Below are positions 1 to 8,836 of a stretch of DNA of 64,000 nt, piece by piece. The notes below the pieces were generated by a model. The model ran no database searches and was not told the origin of the DNA. It saw only the letters and a list, made by a program, of their open reading frames with translations. The stretch is from Klenkia taihuensis (GTDB lineage Bacteria; Actinomycetota; Actinomycetes; Mycobacteriales; Geodermatophilaceae). The translations under genes were made by a program, and so were the position numbers. The DNA lies in the NCBI RefSeq assembly GCF_900112525.1, contig NZ_FOMD01000007.1, positions 62,001-126,000 on the forward strand. Direction: 5' to 3'. The first letter of the stretch is position 1, and each line of letters starts with the position of its first letter.

Positions 1-372
1 CTGCCGGTAGAGCTGGGCGCCGCCCATGACGACGACGTCCGGGTGCGGTGCGTCCACGGCCAGCCGCCCGGCCAGCTCCAGCGCGGTGTCCAGGTCGGGG
101 ACGACGGTGGCCGCGTCCGGCGTCCACACCTGCGGCCCGCCCGGCGGGGTGCTGCCGCTGACGACCACGGTGTGCCGGCCGGGCAGCGGCCGGCCCAGGC
201 GGGACGTCACCGACTCGTGGGTGAGCCGGCCGGCGACGACGACGTGGCCGGTGGTGAGCTCGCGGAAGCGGCGCAGGTCCTCGCTGATATGCCAGGGCAG
301 GCCGTTGCGGTCGCCGATGACGCCGTCGTCGGCGACCGCGACGACCAGGGACAGCGTCACGGGGCCGGTCAC
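1..372 (-). CDS. folA: dihydrofolate reductase (partial, C-terminus outside window)
   Basis: Reduces dihydrofolate to tetrahydrofolate with NADPH, replacing the cofactor that ThyA oxidises. The 124 residues inside the window show the DHFR N-terminal strand, a GLPWH substrate loop, SEDLRRF with the acidic active-site residue, and near the window edge the VVMGGAQLYR nucleotide-binding motif. The start is taken as GTG at 372 because it overlaps the thyA stop in a GTGA arrangement (thyA TGA at 371-369), which implies translational coupling. The remaining C-terminal part lies beyond base 1. The thyA-folA pair is the usual actinobacterial order. Confidence 0.93.
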   Translation of the reverse strand, partial: MTGPVTLSLVVAVADDGVIGDRNGLPWHISEDLRRFRELTTGHVVVAGRLTHESVTSRLGRPLPGRHTVVVSGSTPPGGPQVWTPDAATVVPDLDTALELAGRLAVDAPHPDVVVMGGAQLYRQ

Positions 373-1277
373 GACGCGACCGGGATGCCGCGGATGGCCG
401 GGTGCGGCTCGTAGTCCGACAGCTGGAAGTGGGTCGCCCGGAAGTCGTGGATGTCGGTGACCGCCCGGCCCTCCTCGGTGAGGGTCAGCGTCGGCAGCCG
501 GCGCGGCTCGCGGGTGATCATCTCCTGCACGGCGTCGAGCTGGTCGACGTAGACGTGGGCGTCGCTGATCGTGTGGTGGAAGGTGCCCGGCCGCGTGCCG
601 GTGAGCTGGGCGAGCATGAGCAGCAGCGCGGCGTACTGCGCCATGTTCGACGGCACCCCGACCGGGACGTCGCCCGAGCGCTGGAACATGTGCAGGTGCA
701 GCGCCCCGTTGAGCACGCGCACGTGCACCCAGCCGTGGCAGGGCGCGATCGTCGTCCCGGGGGTCTTGCCCTCCCCGCGCACCTGGTACTGCGGGATCCA
801 GGGCGAGACGAAGTGGGTGCGCAGCTCGGGCAGCTCGGTGATCTGCTCGACGAGGTGGGTGAACTGGTCCATCGGCTCGCGGCCGGGCGGGGCGGGGAAG
901 TCGTGGAAGGCGCCGCCGTAGGAGCCCGGGCCCAGCGAGCCGTCGGGCAGGCCGCGCTTGCGGGTCTTCTCCGGCGTCGCCCAGGCGTCCCACCAGTCGC
1001 AGCCGAACGCCGCGAACTCCTCGACCGTGGTGGCGCCGTTGATGAAGGCGCACAGCTCGCCGACCGCCTTGGGCCAGAAGCCCTTGACGGAGCGCTCGGT
1101 GATCAGCGGGAAGCCGTTGCGCAGCGGGTAGCGGGTGGTCTGCTGCATGAGGGTCAGCGCCTCGACGCCCTGCCGGGTCGGGGTCCGCTCCCCCTCGGTG
1201 ACGATGGCCCGCAGCACCGCGGCGTACTGGCCGTCGGGGGTGCGCTCGGCGAACGGCAGGTACAGGTCGTCGGTCAC
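369..1277 (-). CDS. thyA: thymidylate synthase ThyA
   Basis: Methylates dUMP to dTMP using methylene-tetrahydrofolate. At 302 aa it is longer than the 264-aa E. coli enzyme because of an insert around residues 95-130. The nucleophile is Cys180 in APCHGW. The dUMP-binding QRSGD motif is at 199-203, and Asn211 in PSNMAQY is the residue that reads uracil rather than cytosine, arguing against a dCMP-hydroxymethylase variant. SDAHVY further on contacts the deoxyribose. The GTG start lies 12 bp after the LOV-phosphatase stop, and the stop overlaps folA. The same window also carries the flavin-dependent alternative thyX (60833-61585), so dTMP synthesis looks redundant. Confidence 0.93.
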   Translation of the reverse strand: MTDDLYLPFAERTPDGQYAAVLRAIVTEGERTPTRQGVEALTLMQQTTRYPLRNGFPLITERSVKGFWPKAVGELCAFINGATTVEEFAAFGCDWWDAWATPEKTRKRGLPDGSLGPGSYGGAFHDFPAPPGREPMDQFTHLVEQITELPELRTHFVSPWIPQYQVRGEGKTPGTTIAPCHGWVHVRVLNGALHLHMFQRSGDVPVGVPSNMAQYAALLLMLAQLTGTRPGTFHHTISDAHVYVDQLDAVQEMITREPRRLPTLTLTEEGRAVTDIHDFRATHFQLSDYEPHPAIRGIPVAS

Positions 1278-1289
1278 CGGGACAGGTTC

Positions 1290-3041
1290 TCAGCCCAGCT
1301 GGACGACGAGGACGGCGGTGTCGTCCAGCCGGCCGGTCACCAGCTCCACCGCGGCGGCCAGCACGTCGGCCGGCGGCGCCCCGACCGGCAACGCCTGCAC
1401 CTGGGCGACCAGCCGGGCGATGCCGAGGTCGAGGTCGCGGGCCCGGTCGCCCGGGTGCTCGGGCTGCTCGACCAGGCCGTCGGTGTACAGCAGCAGCTGC
1501 GACCCGGCGGGCAGCTCGCGCTCCTCGGTGCGGCGGCGGGCGTCGGGGGCGGCGCCCAGCAGCAGGTCGTGCGCACCGCCCAGGGGTTCGACGTCCCCGC
1601 CGGGCAGCCGGACCAGCACCGGCGGGTGGCCGGCGTTGGTGTGCCGCACGGTCCACGGGTCGCCGTCCGCGGCCGGGCGGCGGGCCTGCACGACGGCGGC
1701 GGTGGCCAGGCCGGGGACGTGCAGCACGTCCATCAGCCGGTCCACGGCGGTGAGGACGGCGGCCGGGTCCGGCGGAGGCTCGTCCCAGCTGCGGGAGCGG
1801 ATGAGGTCGCGCAGGGTGCCCATGGTGGCTGCCGCGTCGATGTCGTGGCCGGCGACGTCGGCGACCACCGCCCCGACCCGGCCACCGGGCAGGTCCATCA
1901 GGTCGTAGAGGTCGCCGCCGACTGCCGCACCCAGGACCGCGCTGCGGTAGGCCGCGGCGGCGGTGACGCCGGGCAGGTCGGGCAGGCCGGGCAGCAGCGC
2001 GCGCTGCAGGCTCTCGGCGACGGTGGCCTCGCGGACGTAGCGGCGGGCGTTGGCCAGCGCCTGCCCGGCGCGCCGGCCCAGGTCCTCGGCCACCTCCAGG
2101 TCGCCGGGCGGGAAGGGCTGCGGGGTGGCGCGCACGAGCACCATCGCGCCCCACGTGCTGTCGGGGGCGGCCAGGGGGACGGCGGCCAGCGCGCCGGTGC
2201 CGAGCTCGGCGAACACCTGCTCGGGCAGGCCGCGGCCGTAGGGGGCCAGCTTCGCCGGGTCGAGGCCGGGGGCGGTCACCACCCGGCCGGTCGCCATCGC
2301 CTGCGCGGCGGGCGCCACCGTGGGCAGCGGGCGGCCGACGTAGGCCCGCCGCACCTGCTCGAGGGCCTCCTCGTGGCCCTCGGGGGCGTGGTGGCGGGTG
2401 GTGACCCGCACGACCGTGCCGGTCTCGTCGGTCTCGGCGACGAACAGCCAGTCCGCCAGCGGCGGGACGCACAGGTCGGCCAGCTGGTCGACGATCGCGT
2501 CGGGGTCCAGCGACGCCGACAGGGTCGTGGTGGCCGCCGACATCAGCTGCAGCCGGCGGTGGGCGGACTGCAGGGAGATGCGGGCCGCGGTCTCCCGGGC
2601 GAGGGCGGCCTCGGCGGCGGCCCGGGCGGCGTCGCGCTCGGCCCCGGCCACCACCTCGGCGGTGACGTCGGACTGCACGCCGACGTAGGCCACCACGCGG
2701 TCGCCGTCGAGCACGGGGTCGATGCTCAGCCGGTTCCAGAACGCCTCGCCGTCGGCGCGGTGGTTGAGGAGGGTGACGGTGACCGAGCGCTGTTCGCGGA
2801 TGGCCCGCCGGATCCCGGCCACGGCGTCGGGGTCGGTGTCCTCGCCCTGCAGGAAGCTGCAGTTGCGGCCGACAGCGTCCTGCGCCGCGTAGCCGGTGGT
2901 CTCGGTGAACGCCGGGTTGACCCAGACCAGCGGGTTCCCCGGCCGGGCGGGGTCGGAGATGGTGACGCTGACCTCGGTGGCGCGCAGGGCGAGCAGGGTG
3001 AGCGCGTCGAGGCCGAGCGGTACCTCCTGCCCTCCGTCCAC
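1290..3041 (-). CDS. LOV-GAF-PP2C blue-light-sensing protein phosphatase
   Basis: A 583-aa putative photoreceptor phosphatase. Residues about 15-128 form a LOV-type PAS domain: GRNCSFLQG contains the flavin-adduct cysteine (Cys61), with FMN-binding Asn93, Asn103 and Gln123 at the canonical spacing (Cys to first Asn is 32, as in Avena LOV2). Residues about 175-320 resemble a GAF domain. Residues about 345-583 form a SpoIIE/RsbU-type PP2C phosphatase with its metal-site motifs intact (GGDLYD, ADVAGHD, NAGHPP, YTDGL, DDTAV). Such enzymes typically dephosphorylate anti-anti-sigma factors; none is encoded nearby. A TACAGT hexamer 8 nt before the GTG suggests a leaderless start. thyA follows after 12 bp, so co-transcription is likely. 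Domain identification is strong; the target is unknown. Confidence 0.92.
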   Translation of the reverse strand: MDGGQEVPLGLDALTLLALRATEVSVTISDPARPGNPLVWVNPAFTETTGYAAQDAVGRNCSFLQGEDTDPDAVAGIRRAIREQRSVTVTLLNHRADGEAFWNRLSIDPVLDGDRVVAYVGVQSDVTAEVVAGAERDAARAAAEAALARETAARISLQSAHRRLQLMSAATTTLSASLDPDAIVDQLADLCVPPLADWLFVAETDETGTVVRVTTRHHAPEGHEEALEQVRRAYVGRPLPTVAPAAQAMATGRVVTAPGLDPAKLAPYGRGLPEQVFAELGTGALAAVPLAAPDSTWGAMVLVRATPQPFPPGDLEVAEDLGRRAGQALANARRYVREATVAESLQRALLPGLPDLPGVTAAAAYRSAVLGAAVGGDLYDLMDLPGGRVGAVVADVAGHDIDAAATMGTLRDLIRSRSWDEPPPDPAAVLTAVDRLMDVLHVPGLATAAVVQARRPAADGDPWTVRHTNAGHPPVLVRLPGGDVEPLGGAHDLLLGAAPDARRRTEERELPAGSQLLLYTDGLVEQPEHPGDRARDLDLGIARLVAQVQALPVGAPPADVLAAAVELVTGRLDDTAVLVVQLG

Positions 3042-3049
3042 GTCGTGGG

Positions 3050-3055
3050 ACTGTA
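3050..3055 (-). promoter_or_regulatory. candidate -10 hexamer for the LOV phosphatase gene
   Basis: Read on the minus strand the hexamer is TACAGT. It is followed by 8 nt and the GTG start at 3041, the spacing of a leaderless actinobacterial transcript. No GGAGG-like ribosome site is present upstream of the GTG, which supports this reading. Confidence 0.45.
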
Positions 3056-3088
3056 GTCACCCCACCGGGTCGTGCCCGACCTATCCGC

Positions 3089-3475
3089 TCAGACGTAGTG
3101 CGCGGTGGTCAGCTCCAGGTAGTGGCCGACGGGGTCGAGCAGGTAGACGCCGCGTCCGCCGTGCTCGGTGCCGGTCTCGCCGGGCCGGGTGCGCTGCGGG
3201 TCGGCCCAGTGGTCGCGGCCGCTCCCCCGGATCCACCGCAGCGCGCGGTCGAGGTGGTCGTCGGCGACCAGGAAGCCGTAGTGCTGGTTCTGGATCTCGG
3301 GGAAGGCGGCCTCGGGCAGCGCAGCGAACTGCAGCAGCACCCCGCCCTGCAGGGACAGGTTGACGAACGGGCCCCAGCTGGGCGCCGGGTCGGCCTCGAG
3401 CAGGAGGCGGTAGAACTCCGCGGACGCGGCGGCGTCCCGGGCGGCGATGATCGTGTGGTCGAAGCGGGCGGTCAC
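3089..3475 (-). CDS. VOC (glyoxalase/bleomycin-resistance) family protein
   Basis: A 128-aa single vicinal-oxygen-chelate domain. FDHTIIAARD at the N-terminus, FVNLSLQGGVLLQF in the middle and GVYLLDPVGHYLELTT near the C-terminus follow the beta-alpha-beta-beta-beta pattern of the fold. His8, Glu-containing strand ends and the terminal HYLEL are the likely metal ligands. The family includes glyoxalases, dioxygenases and drug-sequestering proteins, so the substrate cannot be named. The GTG start (VTARFDH) was chosen because the longer reading frame upstream is only a shadow of the next gene. It is a separate unit between the LOV phosphatase and the PucR-type regulator. Confidence 0.82.
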   Translation of the reverse strand: MTARFDHTIIAARDAAASAEFYRLLLEADPAPSWGPFVNLSLQGGVLLQFAALPEAAFPEIQNQHYGFLVADDHLDRALRWIRGSGRDHWADPQRTRPGETGTEHGGRGVYLLDPVGHYLELTTAHYV

Positions 3476-3612
3476 GCAGGTCTCCTCGGTGCGGTCTGGC
3501 AGACCGGGAGGAGCACGCCGACACCGCGACGGGAGCTGGTGCGCCCGCGGGCCGTGCGGGGCGGTGTCGGGGACTCCTCTCGGCTCGGCCCGTCGGGGGC
3601 GCACCCGGGACG

Positions 3613-4614
3613 CTAGCGCTGCGCGGTGCCCGACCGGAAGACCCTGCGGGAGCGGGCTGCCCGGCGCAGGTGCAGGGCCAGCTGCAGGCGCAGCCGGCCG
3701 GCGGGGTCGCGCACCGCCCAGCCCAGCAGCTGCTCGGCGTGCTGCAGCCGGTCCTGCAGCGTGGAGTGGTGCAGGTGCAGCGCCTTGGCGGCGTCGCGCT
3801 GGCTGGCGGTGGTGGCGACGGCGTCGAGGGTCGTGAGCACCCACGGCCCGGCGGCGGCCGCGGCGTCCAGTGCCCGCACGTCCGGCGGCGGCGGGGCGTC
3901 GTCGGCGGCACGGACGAGCAGCAGCACGGTGCCGACGCCGTCGGCGTGCACGACCCGGGGACCGGGGTCCTCGGGGGTGCCCTCGGCGGTGAGCCGGAGC
4001 GCCAGCGCGGCCAGGTCGGCCGAGCCAGGCAGCTCGTGCACCGGGACGGCGGGGCCGGTGCCGCAGCGGATCCCGCCCGGCAGGGGCTCCCCCGCCCCGG
4101 TGACCGCCCAGCGCCCGTCGGCCAGCGCCACCGCCCGCGCCGGACCGGTGAGGCCGAGCCGCCGGGCGGCGGCCAGCCGGTCGGCGGGTGCGGCGGCCGC
4201 GTCGAGGACGACCTCCACCGAGGCGGGGTCGGCGCCGGGCCGCCCGCGACGGGTGCGGTCCAGCACGGTGGCGACCGCGGCCGCGCCCCGCTCCAGCACG
4301 ACGGCGTCGCGGGTGCCGGCCGGACCGGGCCGCTCCAGGACCAGCTCGCCGCCGGTGCCCTCGACCCCCGTCCGCGCCCACGCCGGGTCGGGATCGGGAG
4401 CGGCCCCGCCTGCACCGTCCGGTCGCGCCCGGACCACGAGGCCCCGGCCGGTGTCGACGAACCGGACGGGGCACCCGACCAGCTCGGCGGCCCCACGGAC
4501 GACGTCGGCGAGACCGGCACGGGCGGTCAGCAGCGCGTCGAAGTGGCCCACCGCCCGCAGCGCGGCCGCCATCTCGGGGTCGAGGGCGGCCAGCCGCATC
4601 GCCAGGTCGTTCAC
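3613..4614 (-). CDS. PucR/CdaR-type transcriptional regulator
   Basis: A 333-aa regulator. The last 60 residues match the PucR C-terminal helix-turn-helix (HTH_30): a DAVATTASQRDAAKALHLHH segment followed by STLQDRLQHAEQLLG, which in this family binds DNA. The N-terminal 250 residues are Ala/Gly-rich, with a GAF-like stretch (ADVVRGAAELVGCPVRFVD) that probably senses a ligand. It sits 45 bp downstream of the esterase gene on the same strand and may be co-transcribed with it. The start is a GTG (VNDLAMR). Family assignment is good; effector and targets are not visible. Confidence 0.8.
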   Translation of the reverse strand: MNDLAMRLAALDPEMAAALRAVGHFDALLTARAGLADVVRGAAELVGCPVRFVDTGRGLVVRARPDGAGGAAPDPDPAWARTGVEGTGGELVLERPGPAGTRDAVVLERGAAAVATVLDRTRRGRPGADPASVEVVLDAAAAPADRLAAARRLGLTGPARAVALADGRWAVTGAGEPLPGGIRCGTGPAVPVHELPGSADLAALALRLTAEGTPEDPGPRVVHADGVGTVLLLVRAADDAPPPPDVRALDAAAAAGPWVLTTLDAVATTASQRDAAKALHLHHSTLQDRLQHAEQLLGWAVRDPAGRLRLQLALHLRRAARSRRVFRSGTAQR

Positions 4615-4659
4615 GGCGTCATCGTGGACCCGCGCCGGCCGTCGCCACCAGTCCCCGGG

Positions 4660-5634
4660 TCAACCGGCCAGCAGCCGGCGCAGCCAGGCCACCCGGGACG
4701 CGCGGGCGGCCTGCGAGATGGGGGCGTCGGGGACGAACAGGTCGAACCCGTGGCAGCCGCCGGGCCACACGTGCAGCTCGGCTACCCCGCCGGCCGCCCA
4801 GATCCGCGACGCGTAGGCGACGTCCTCGTCCCGGAAGGTCTCCGCCGACGCGACGTCGATGAAGGCCGGCGGCAGGCCGGACAGGTCGGTGGCGCGGGCC
4901 GGGGCCGCGTAGGGCGACACGTCGGGTCCGCCCACCGCGTCGCCGAGCAGAGCCCCCCAGCCGGTCTGGTTCGACGTGCGGTCCCAGACCCCGACGCCGG
5001 CCATCTGCTGGGCCGACACGGTCTCGCTGCGGTCGTCGAGCATCGGGTAGATCAGCACCTGGCCGGCCAGCGCCACCTCGCCGCGGTCGCGGGCCATCAA
5101 CGCGAGCGCGGCGGCCAGCCCTCCCCCGGCGCTGGCCCCGGCGACCACGATGCGCGCCGGTTCGGCCCCGAGCTCGGCGGCGTGGCGCGCGGTCCAGACG
5201 AGGGCGGCGTAGCAGTCCTCGACCGGCCCGGGGTGCGGGGTCTCCGGCGCCAGGCGGTAGTCGACGCTCACCACGACCAGGCCGAGCTCGGCGGCCCACC
5301 CGGCGACCTCGAGCAGCCCGGACCGGGCGTCGCCCAGGATCATGCCGCCGCCGTGGGTGTGCAGGACGGCCGGCAGCGGAGCCTCGGCGGCGGTGGGCCG
5401 CAGCACGATGACCTCGAGGTCGCCGTCCGGGCCGGGGACGGTGCGGGTGCTGACGTCCAGGACGCCGCCCTGTGACAGCTCGTCGTCGCTGGGCGGGGGC
5501 ATCAGCGGGTTGGGCCGGCGGAGGAGCGGGATCATCTCCGGGGTCAGCGAGGAGGGCAGCGCCTCCCCGACCGCGTCGAGCGCGGCGGCGACGTGCGGGT
5601 CGAACGGCGGGCGGGGCAGCGACGTGGTGGGCAT
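4660..5634 (-). CDS. alpha/beta-hydrolase, hormone-sensitive-lipase type esterase
   Basis: A 324-aa esterase of the HSL (bacterial family IV) type. HTHGGGMILG carries the oxyanion-hole HGGG. GASAGGG carries the nucleophilic serine, ASAETFRDED the catalytic acid and GGCHGFDLF the catalytic histidine. No signal peptide is visible, so it is cytoplasmic. The start is ATG 5634 because GAGGAGG lies 4 nt upstream; a longer frame to 5661 would swallow that ribosome site. The physiological ester is unknown. The PucR-type regulator downstream may control it. Confidence 0.9.
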   Translation of the reverse strand: MPTTSLPRPPFDPHVAAALDAVGEALPSSLTPEMIPLLRRPNPLMPPPSDDELSQGGVLDVSTRTVPGPDGDLEVIVLRPTAAEAPLPAVLHTHGGGMILGDARSGLLEVAGWAAELGLVVVSVDYRLAPETPHPGPVEDCYAALVWTARHAAELGAEPARIVVAGASAGGGLAAALALMARDRGEVALAGQVLIYPMLDDRSETVSAQQMAGVGVWDRTSNQTGWGALLGDAVGGPDVSPYAAPARATDLSGLPPAFIDVASAETFRDEDVAYASRIWAAGGVAELHVWPGGCHGFDLFVPDAPISQAARASRVAWLRRLLAG

Positions 5635-5747
5635 GGGGCCTCCTCGGACCAGGGCGGTCACCGGTGACCGCCGTCACCATCCTGACCGGCCGCCGTCCCC
5701 TGCCCCAGCGCCACCCGGCGGGACCGACCCGCCAGGTGGCGGGTACG

Positions 5748-5795
5748 CCGACGCCCCGGCCCTCCCGTGCGGGAGGACCGGGGCCTCGGCGTCGT
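5748..5795. terminator. hairpin terminator after nrdJ
   Basis: A long imperfect inverted repeat with an inner stem CCTCCC/GGGAGG (5761-5766 and 5771-5776) and an outer stem GCCCCGG/CCGGGGC extended by GAC/GTC. It lies immediately 3' of the nrdJ stop at 5800 and upstream of the esterase gene. There is no T-tract, as is common in high-GC actinobacteria. Confidence 0.75.
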
Positions 5796-5799
5796 CAGG

Positions 5800-8661
5800 T
5801 CAGCTGCAGCCGCTGGTGGAGCCGCAGCCCTCGCAGACGTAGCAGCTGCCGGCGGGGCGCATCTTCGTGCCGCAGGTCATGCACAGCGGCGCGTCGGTGG
5901 CGGTGCCGGTCACCAGCTCCAGCAGCTCGGCCGAGGAGTGGGCCTCCTTGACCGACTTCGGGCCGGCGGGGGTGACCTCCTCCTTGGCGGGCGCCTCGGT
6001 GGGGGCCGACCCGCGCAGCGCCTCGAGGTCGACGTCCTCCTCGACGACCGCGGTGGAGGCCGAGCCGTAGGACCCGGCGACCTGCGCGGCGCGCTCCTCG
6101 GCGGTGAAGATGCCGAGGTTGGCCCGCTTCTCGACCGGCAGGTGGTCCAGCGCCAGGCGACGGAAGATGTAGTCCATCACCGACTGGGCGATCCGGATGT
6201 CCGGGTCGTCGGTCATGCCGGCCGGCTCGAAGCGCATGTTGGTGAACTTGGAGATGTAGGTCTCCAGCGGCACACCGTGCTGCAGCGCCAGCGAGATCCC
6301 GATCGAGAAGGCGTCCATGACACCGGCCAGGGTCGAGCCCTGCTTGCCGAGCTTGAGGAAGACCTCGCCGAGGCTGCCGTCCTCGTACATGCCGGCGGTC
6401 ATGTAGCCCTCGGCACCGGCCACCGAGAAGGAGGTGGTCATGCTGGTGCGCTTCTTGGGCAGCCGCTTGCGGACCGGGTGGGCCAGGGTCGCCGCGACGG
6501 GGGCCGGCGCGGCCTCCTCGACCTTGTCCTTCTTCTTGCCGCCGTCGGACAGCGGCTGGCCGACCTTGCAGTTGTCGCGGTAGATCGCGAGGGCCTTGAT
6601 GCCCATCTTCCAACCCTGGAAGTAGATGTTCTCCACGTCCTCGACGGTCGCCGTCTCCGGCATGTTGACCGTCTTGGAGATGGCACCCGAGATGAAGGGC
6701 TGCACCGCGGCCATCATGCGGACGTGGCCCATCGGGGAGATGGCCCGCTCGCCCATGGCGCAGTCGAAGACCTCGTAGTGCTCCGGGCGCAGGCTCGGGG
6801 CGTCGACCACGTGGCCGTGCTCGGAGATGTACTCGACGATCGCCTCGACCTGCTCGTCCTGGTAGCCCAGGCTCTTCAGCGCCCGCGGGACCGTCTGGTT
6901 GACGATCTGCATGGAGCCGCCGCCGACCAGCTTCTTGAACTTGACCAGCGAGAAGTCCGGCTCGATGCCGGTCGTGTCGCAGTCCATCATGAAGCCGATG
7001 GTGCCGGTGGGGGCCAGCACCGAGGCCTGGGCGTTGCGCCAGCCGTTGGTCGCGCCGACGGCCAGGCACTCCTGCCACTGCGCGGTGGCGGCCTTGAGCA
7101 CGTCGGCGTCGTCGGCGCCGACCGGCCGGATGGCGTCGTTGGCGGCGGCGTGCTTGCGCATCACCCGGGCGTGGGCCGAGGCGTTCCGGGCGTAGCCGTC
7201 GTAGGCGCCGACGACGCCGGCCAGCTCGGCCGAGCGGCGGTAGGCGGTGCCGGTCATCAGCGAGGTGATGGCGGCGGCCAGGGTCTGCCCGCCGCGGGAG
7301 TCGTAGGCGTGGCCGGTGGCCATGAGCAGCGCGCCGAGGTTGGCGTAGCCGATGCCCAGCTGGCGGTAGGCGCGGGTGGTGTCGCCGATCGGCTCGGTCG
7401 GGAAGTCGGCGAAGCAGATCGAGATGTCCATCGCGGTGATGATCAGCTCGACGGCGCGGGTGAACAGGGTCGCGTCGAAGGTGCCGTCGGCCTTGAGGAA
7501 CTTCATGAGGTTCAGCGAGGCCAGGTTGCACGAGCTGTTGTCCAGGCTCATGTACTCCGAGCAGGGGTTGGACGCGTTGATGCGGCCGGTCTCGGGGTTG
7601 GTGTGCCAGTCGTTGATCGTGTCGTCGTACTGGATGCCGGGGTCGGCGCACTCCCACGCGGCCTGGGTGACCTTGCGGAACAGCTCCTTGGCGTCGACGG
7701 TCTCGATGACCGAGCCGTCGGTGCGCGAGCGCAGCCCGAAGCCGGTGCCCTCCTCGACCGCGCGCATGAACTCGTCGTTCACCCGGACGGAGTTGTTGGC
7801 GTTCTGGTACTGGACGCTGGTGATGTCCTTGCCACCGAGGTCCATGTCGTAGCCGGCGTCGCGCAGCGCGCGGATCTTGTCCTCCTCGCGCGCCTTGGTC
7901 TCGACGAACTCCTCGATGTCGGGGTGGTCGATGTCCAGGACGACCATCTTGGCCGCGCGGCGGGTGGCGCCACCGGACTTGATGGTCCCGGCGGAGGCGT
8001 CGGCACCGCGCATGAAGGAGACCGGGCCCGAGGCGGTGCCGCCGGAGGACAGCAGCTCCTTGGAGGAGCGGATGCGGGAGAGGTTCAGGCCGGCACCGGA
8101 GCCGCCCTTGAAGATCAGGCCCTCCTCGCGGTACCAGTTCAGGATCGAGTCCATCGTGTCGTCGACGGCGAGGATGAAGCAGGCGCTGACCTGCTGCGGC
8201 GACGCGGTGCCGACGTTGAACCACACGGGCGAGTTGAAGCTGAAGTACTGGTGCAGCAGCATCCAGGTGAGCTCGTGCTCGAACAGCTCGGCGTCGCCCT
8301 CGGTGGTGAAGTAGCCGTGCTCGCGGCCGGCCTGGGTGTAGGTGAGCACCACCCGGTCGATGAGCTGGCGCAGGCTGGTCTCGCGGGCCGGGGTGCCCAC
8401 GGCGCCGCGGAAGTACTTGGTGGTGACGATGTTGGTGGCGTTGATCGACCACTCCGACGGGAACTCCACGCCCCGCTGCTCGAAGTTGATCGAGCCGTCG
8501 CGCCAGTTGGTCATGACGACGTCCCGGCGCTCCCAGGTCACCTCGTCGTAGGGGTGGACGCCGGCGGTGGTGAACACCCGCTGGACGGTGAGCCCCTTGC
8601 GCTCGGCGGACTTGCCGGCGCGCTTGCGCCCGTTCGAGATGCGGTCGGTGGTCTCGGTCAA
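5800..8661 (-). CDS. nrdJ: adenosylcobalamin-dependent (class II) ribonucleotide reductase
   Basis: Reduces ribonucleotides to deoxyribonucleotides with an adenosylcobalamin-generated thiyl radical, so it works with or without oxygen. At 953 aa it has the size of streptomycete NrdJ. Visible motifs are Cys161 (SACFIL) and Cys378 (SSCNLAS), the probable redox pair; NPCSE at 365-369 with the radical cysteine and glutamate; and a C-terminal zinc-ribbon-like tail with CMTCG, CYVCEGCG and a final GCS. The start is a TTG at 8661, chosen because GGGGGAG lies just upstream and no in-frame ATG occurs before residue 50. It follows nrdR by 175 bp on the same strand, the Streptomyces nrdR-nrdJ arrangement. 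Confidence 0.95.
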   Translation of the reverse strand: MTETTDRISNGRKRAGKSAERKGLTVQRVFTTAGVHPYDEVTWERRDVVMTNWRDGSINFEQRGVEFPSEWSINATNIVTTKYFRGAVGTPARETSLRQLIDRVVLTYTQAGREHGYFTTEGDAELFEHELTWMLLHQYFSFNSPVWFNVGTASPQQVSACFILAVDDTMDSILNWYREEGLIFKGGSGAGLNLSRIRSSKELLSSGGTASGPVSFMRGADASAGTIKSGGATRRAAKMVVLDIDHPDIEEFVETKAREEDKIRALRDAGYDMDLGGKDITSVQYQNANNSVRVNDEFMRAVEEGTGFGLRSRTDGSVIETVDAKELFRKVTQAAWECADPGIQYDDTINDWHTNPETGRINASNPCSEYMSLDNSSCNLASLNLMKFLKADGTFDATLFTRAVELIITAMDISICFADFPTEPIGDTTRAYRQLGIGYANLGALLMATGHAYDSRGGQTLAAAITSLMTGTAYRRSAELAGVVGAYDGYARNASAHARVMRKHAAANDAIRPVGADDADVLKAATAQWQECLAVGATNGWRNAQASVLAPTGTIGFMMDCDTTGIEPDFSLVKFKKLVGGGSMQIVNQTVPRALKSLGYQDEQVEAIVEYISEHGHVVDAPSLRPEHYEVFDCAMGERAISPMGHVRMMAAVQPFISGAISKTVNMPETATVEDVENIYFQGWKMGIKALAIYRDNCKVGQPLSDGGKKKDKVEEAAPAPVAATLAHPVRKRLPKKRTSMTTSFSVAGAEGYMTAGMYEDGSLGEVFLKLGKQGSTLAGVMDAFSIGISLALQHGVPLETYISKFTNMRFEPAGMTDDPDIRIAQSVMDYIFRRLALDHLPVEKRANLGIFTAEERAAQVAGSYGSASTAVVEEDVDLEALRGSAPTEAPAKEEVTPAGPKSVKEAHSSAELLELVTGTATDAPLCMTCGTKMRPAGSCYVCEGCGSTSGCS

Positions 8662-8836
8662 GACTCCCCCTGGGATCGGTGTGGCTGCGCCGGCCGGTGG
8701 GTCGGAGCGGGTGGCGTCGTCGGGACGCCGGTGTGCTGCTGGCTGTGCCGTGCGGTGGTGGTGCGGTGGCCGCGGCGTCGGTGCCGGGCGGGCCCCGGCG
8801 GTGGGGAAGGCCGCGGGGTGGGCGATCAGCTGGAGG

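Noticed and set aside
402-3056. 884-codon plus-strand open frame opposite thyA and the LOV phosphatase gene
   Set aside because: It is antisense to two genes with full domain motifs. The translation is a low-complexity Gly/Arg/Val/Ala run, typical of the antisense shadow of GC-biased codons.
8662-8836. Possible cobalamin riboswitch before nrdJ
   Set aside because: No B12-box (GCCACTG) or other conserved cobalamin-riboswitch core could be found in the 175-nt leader read on the minus strand.
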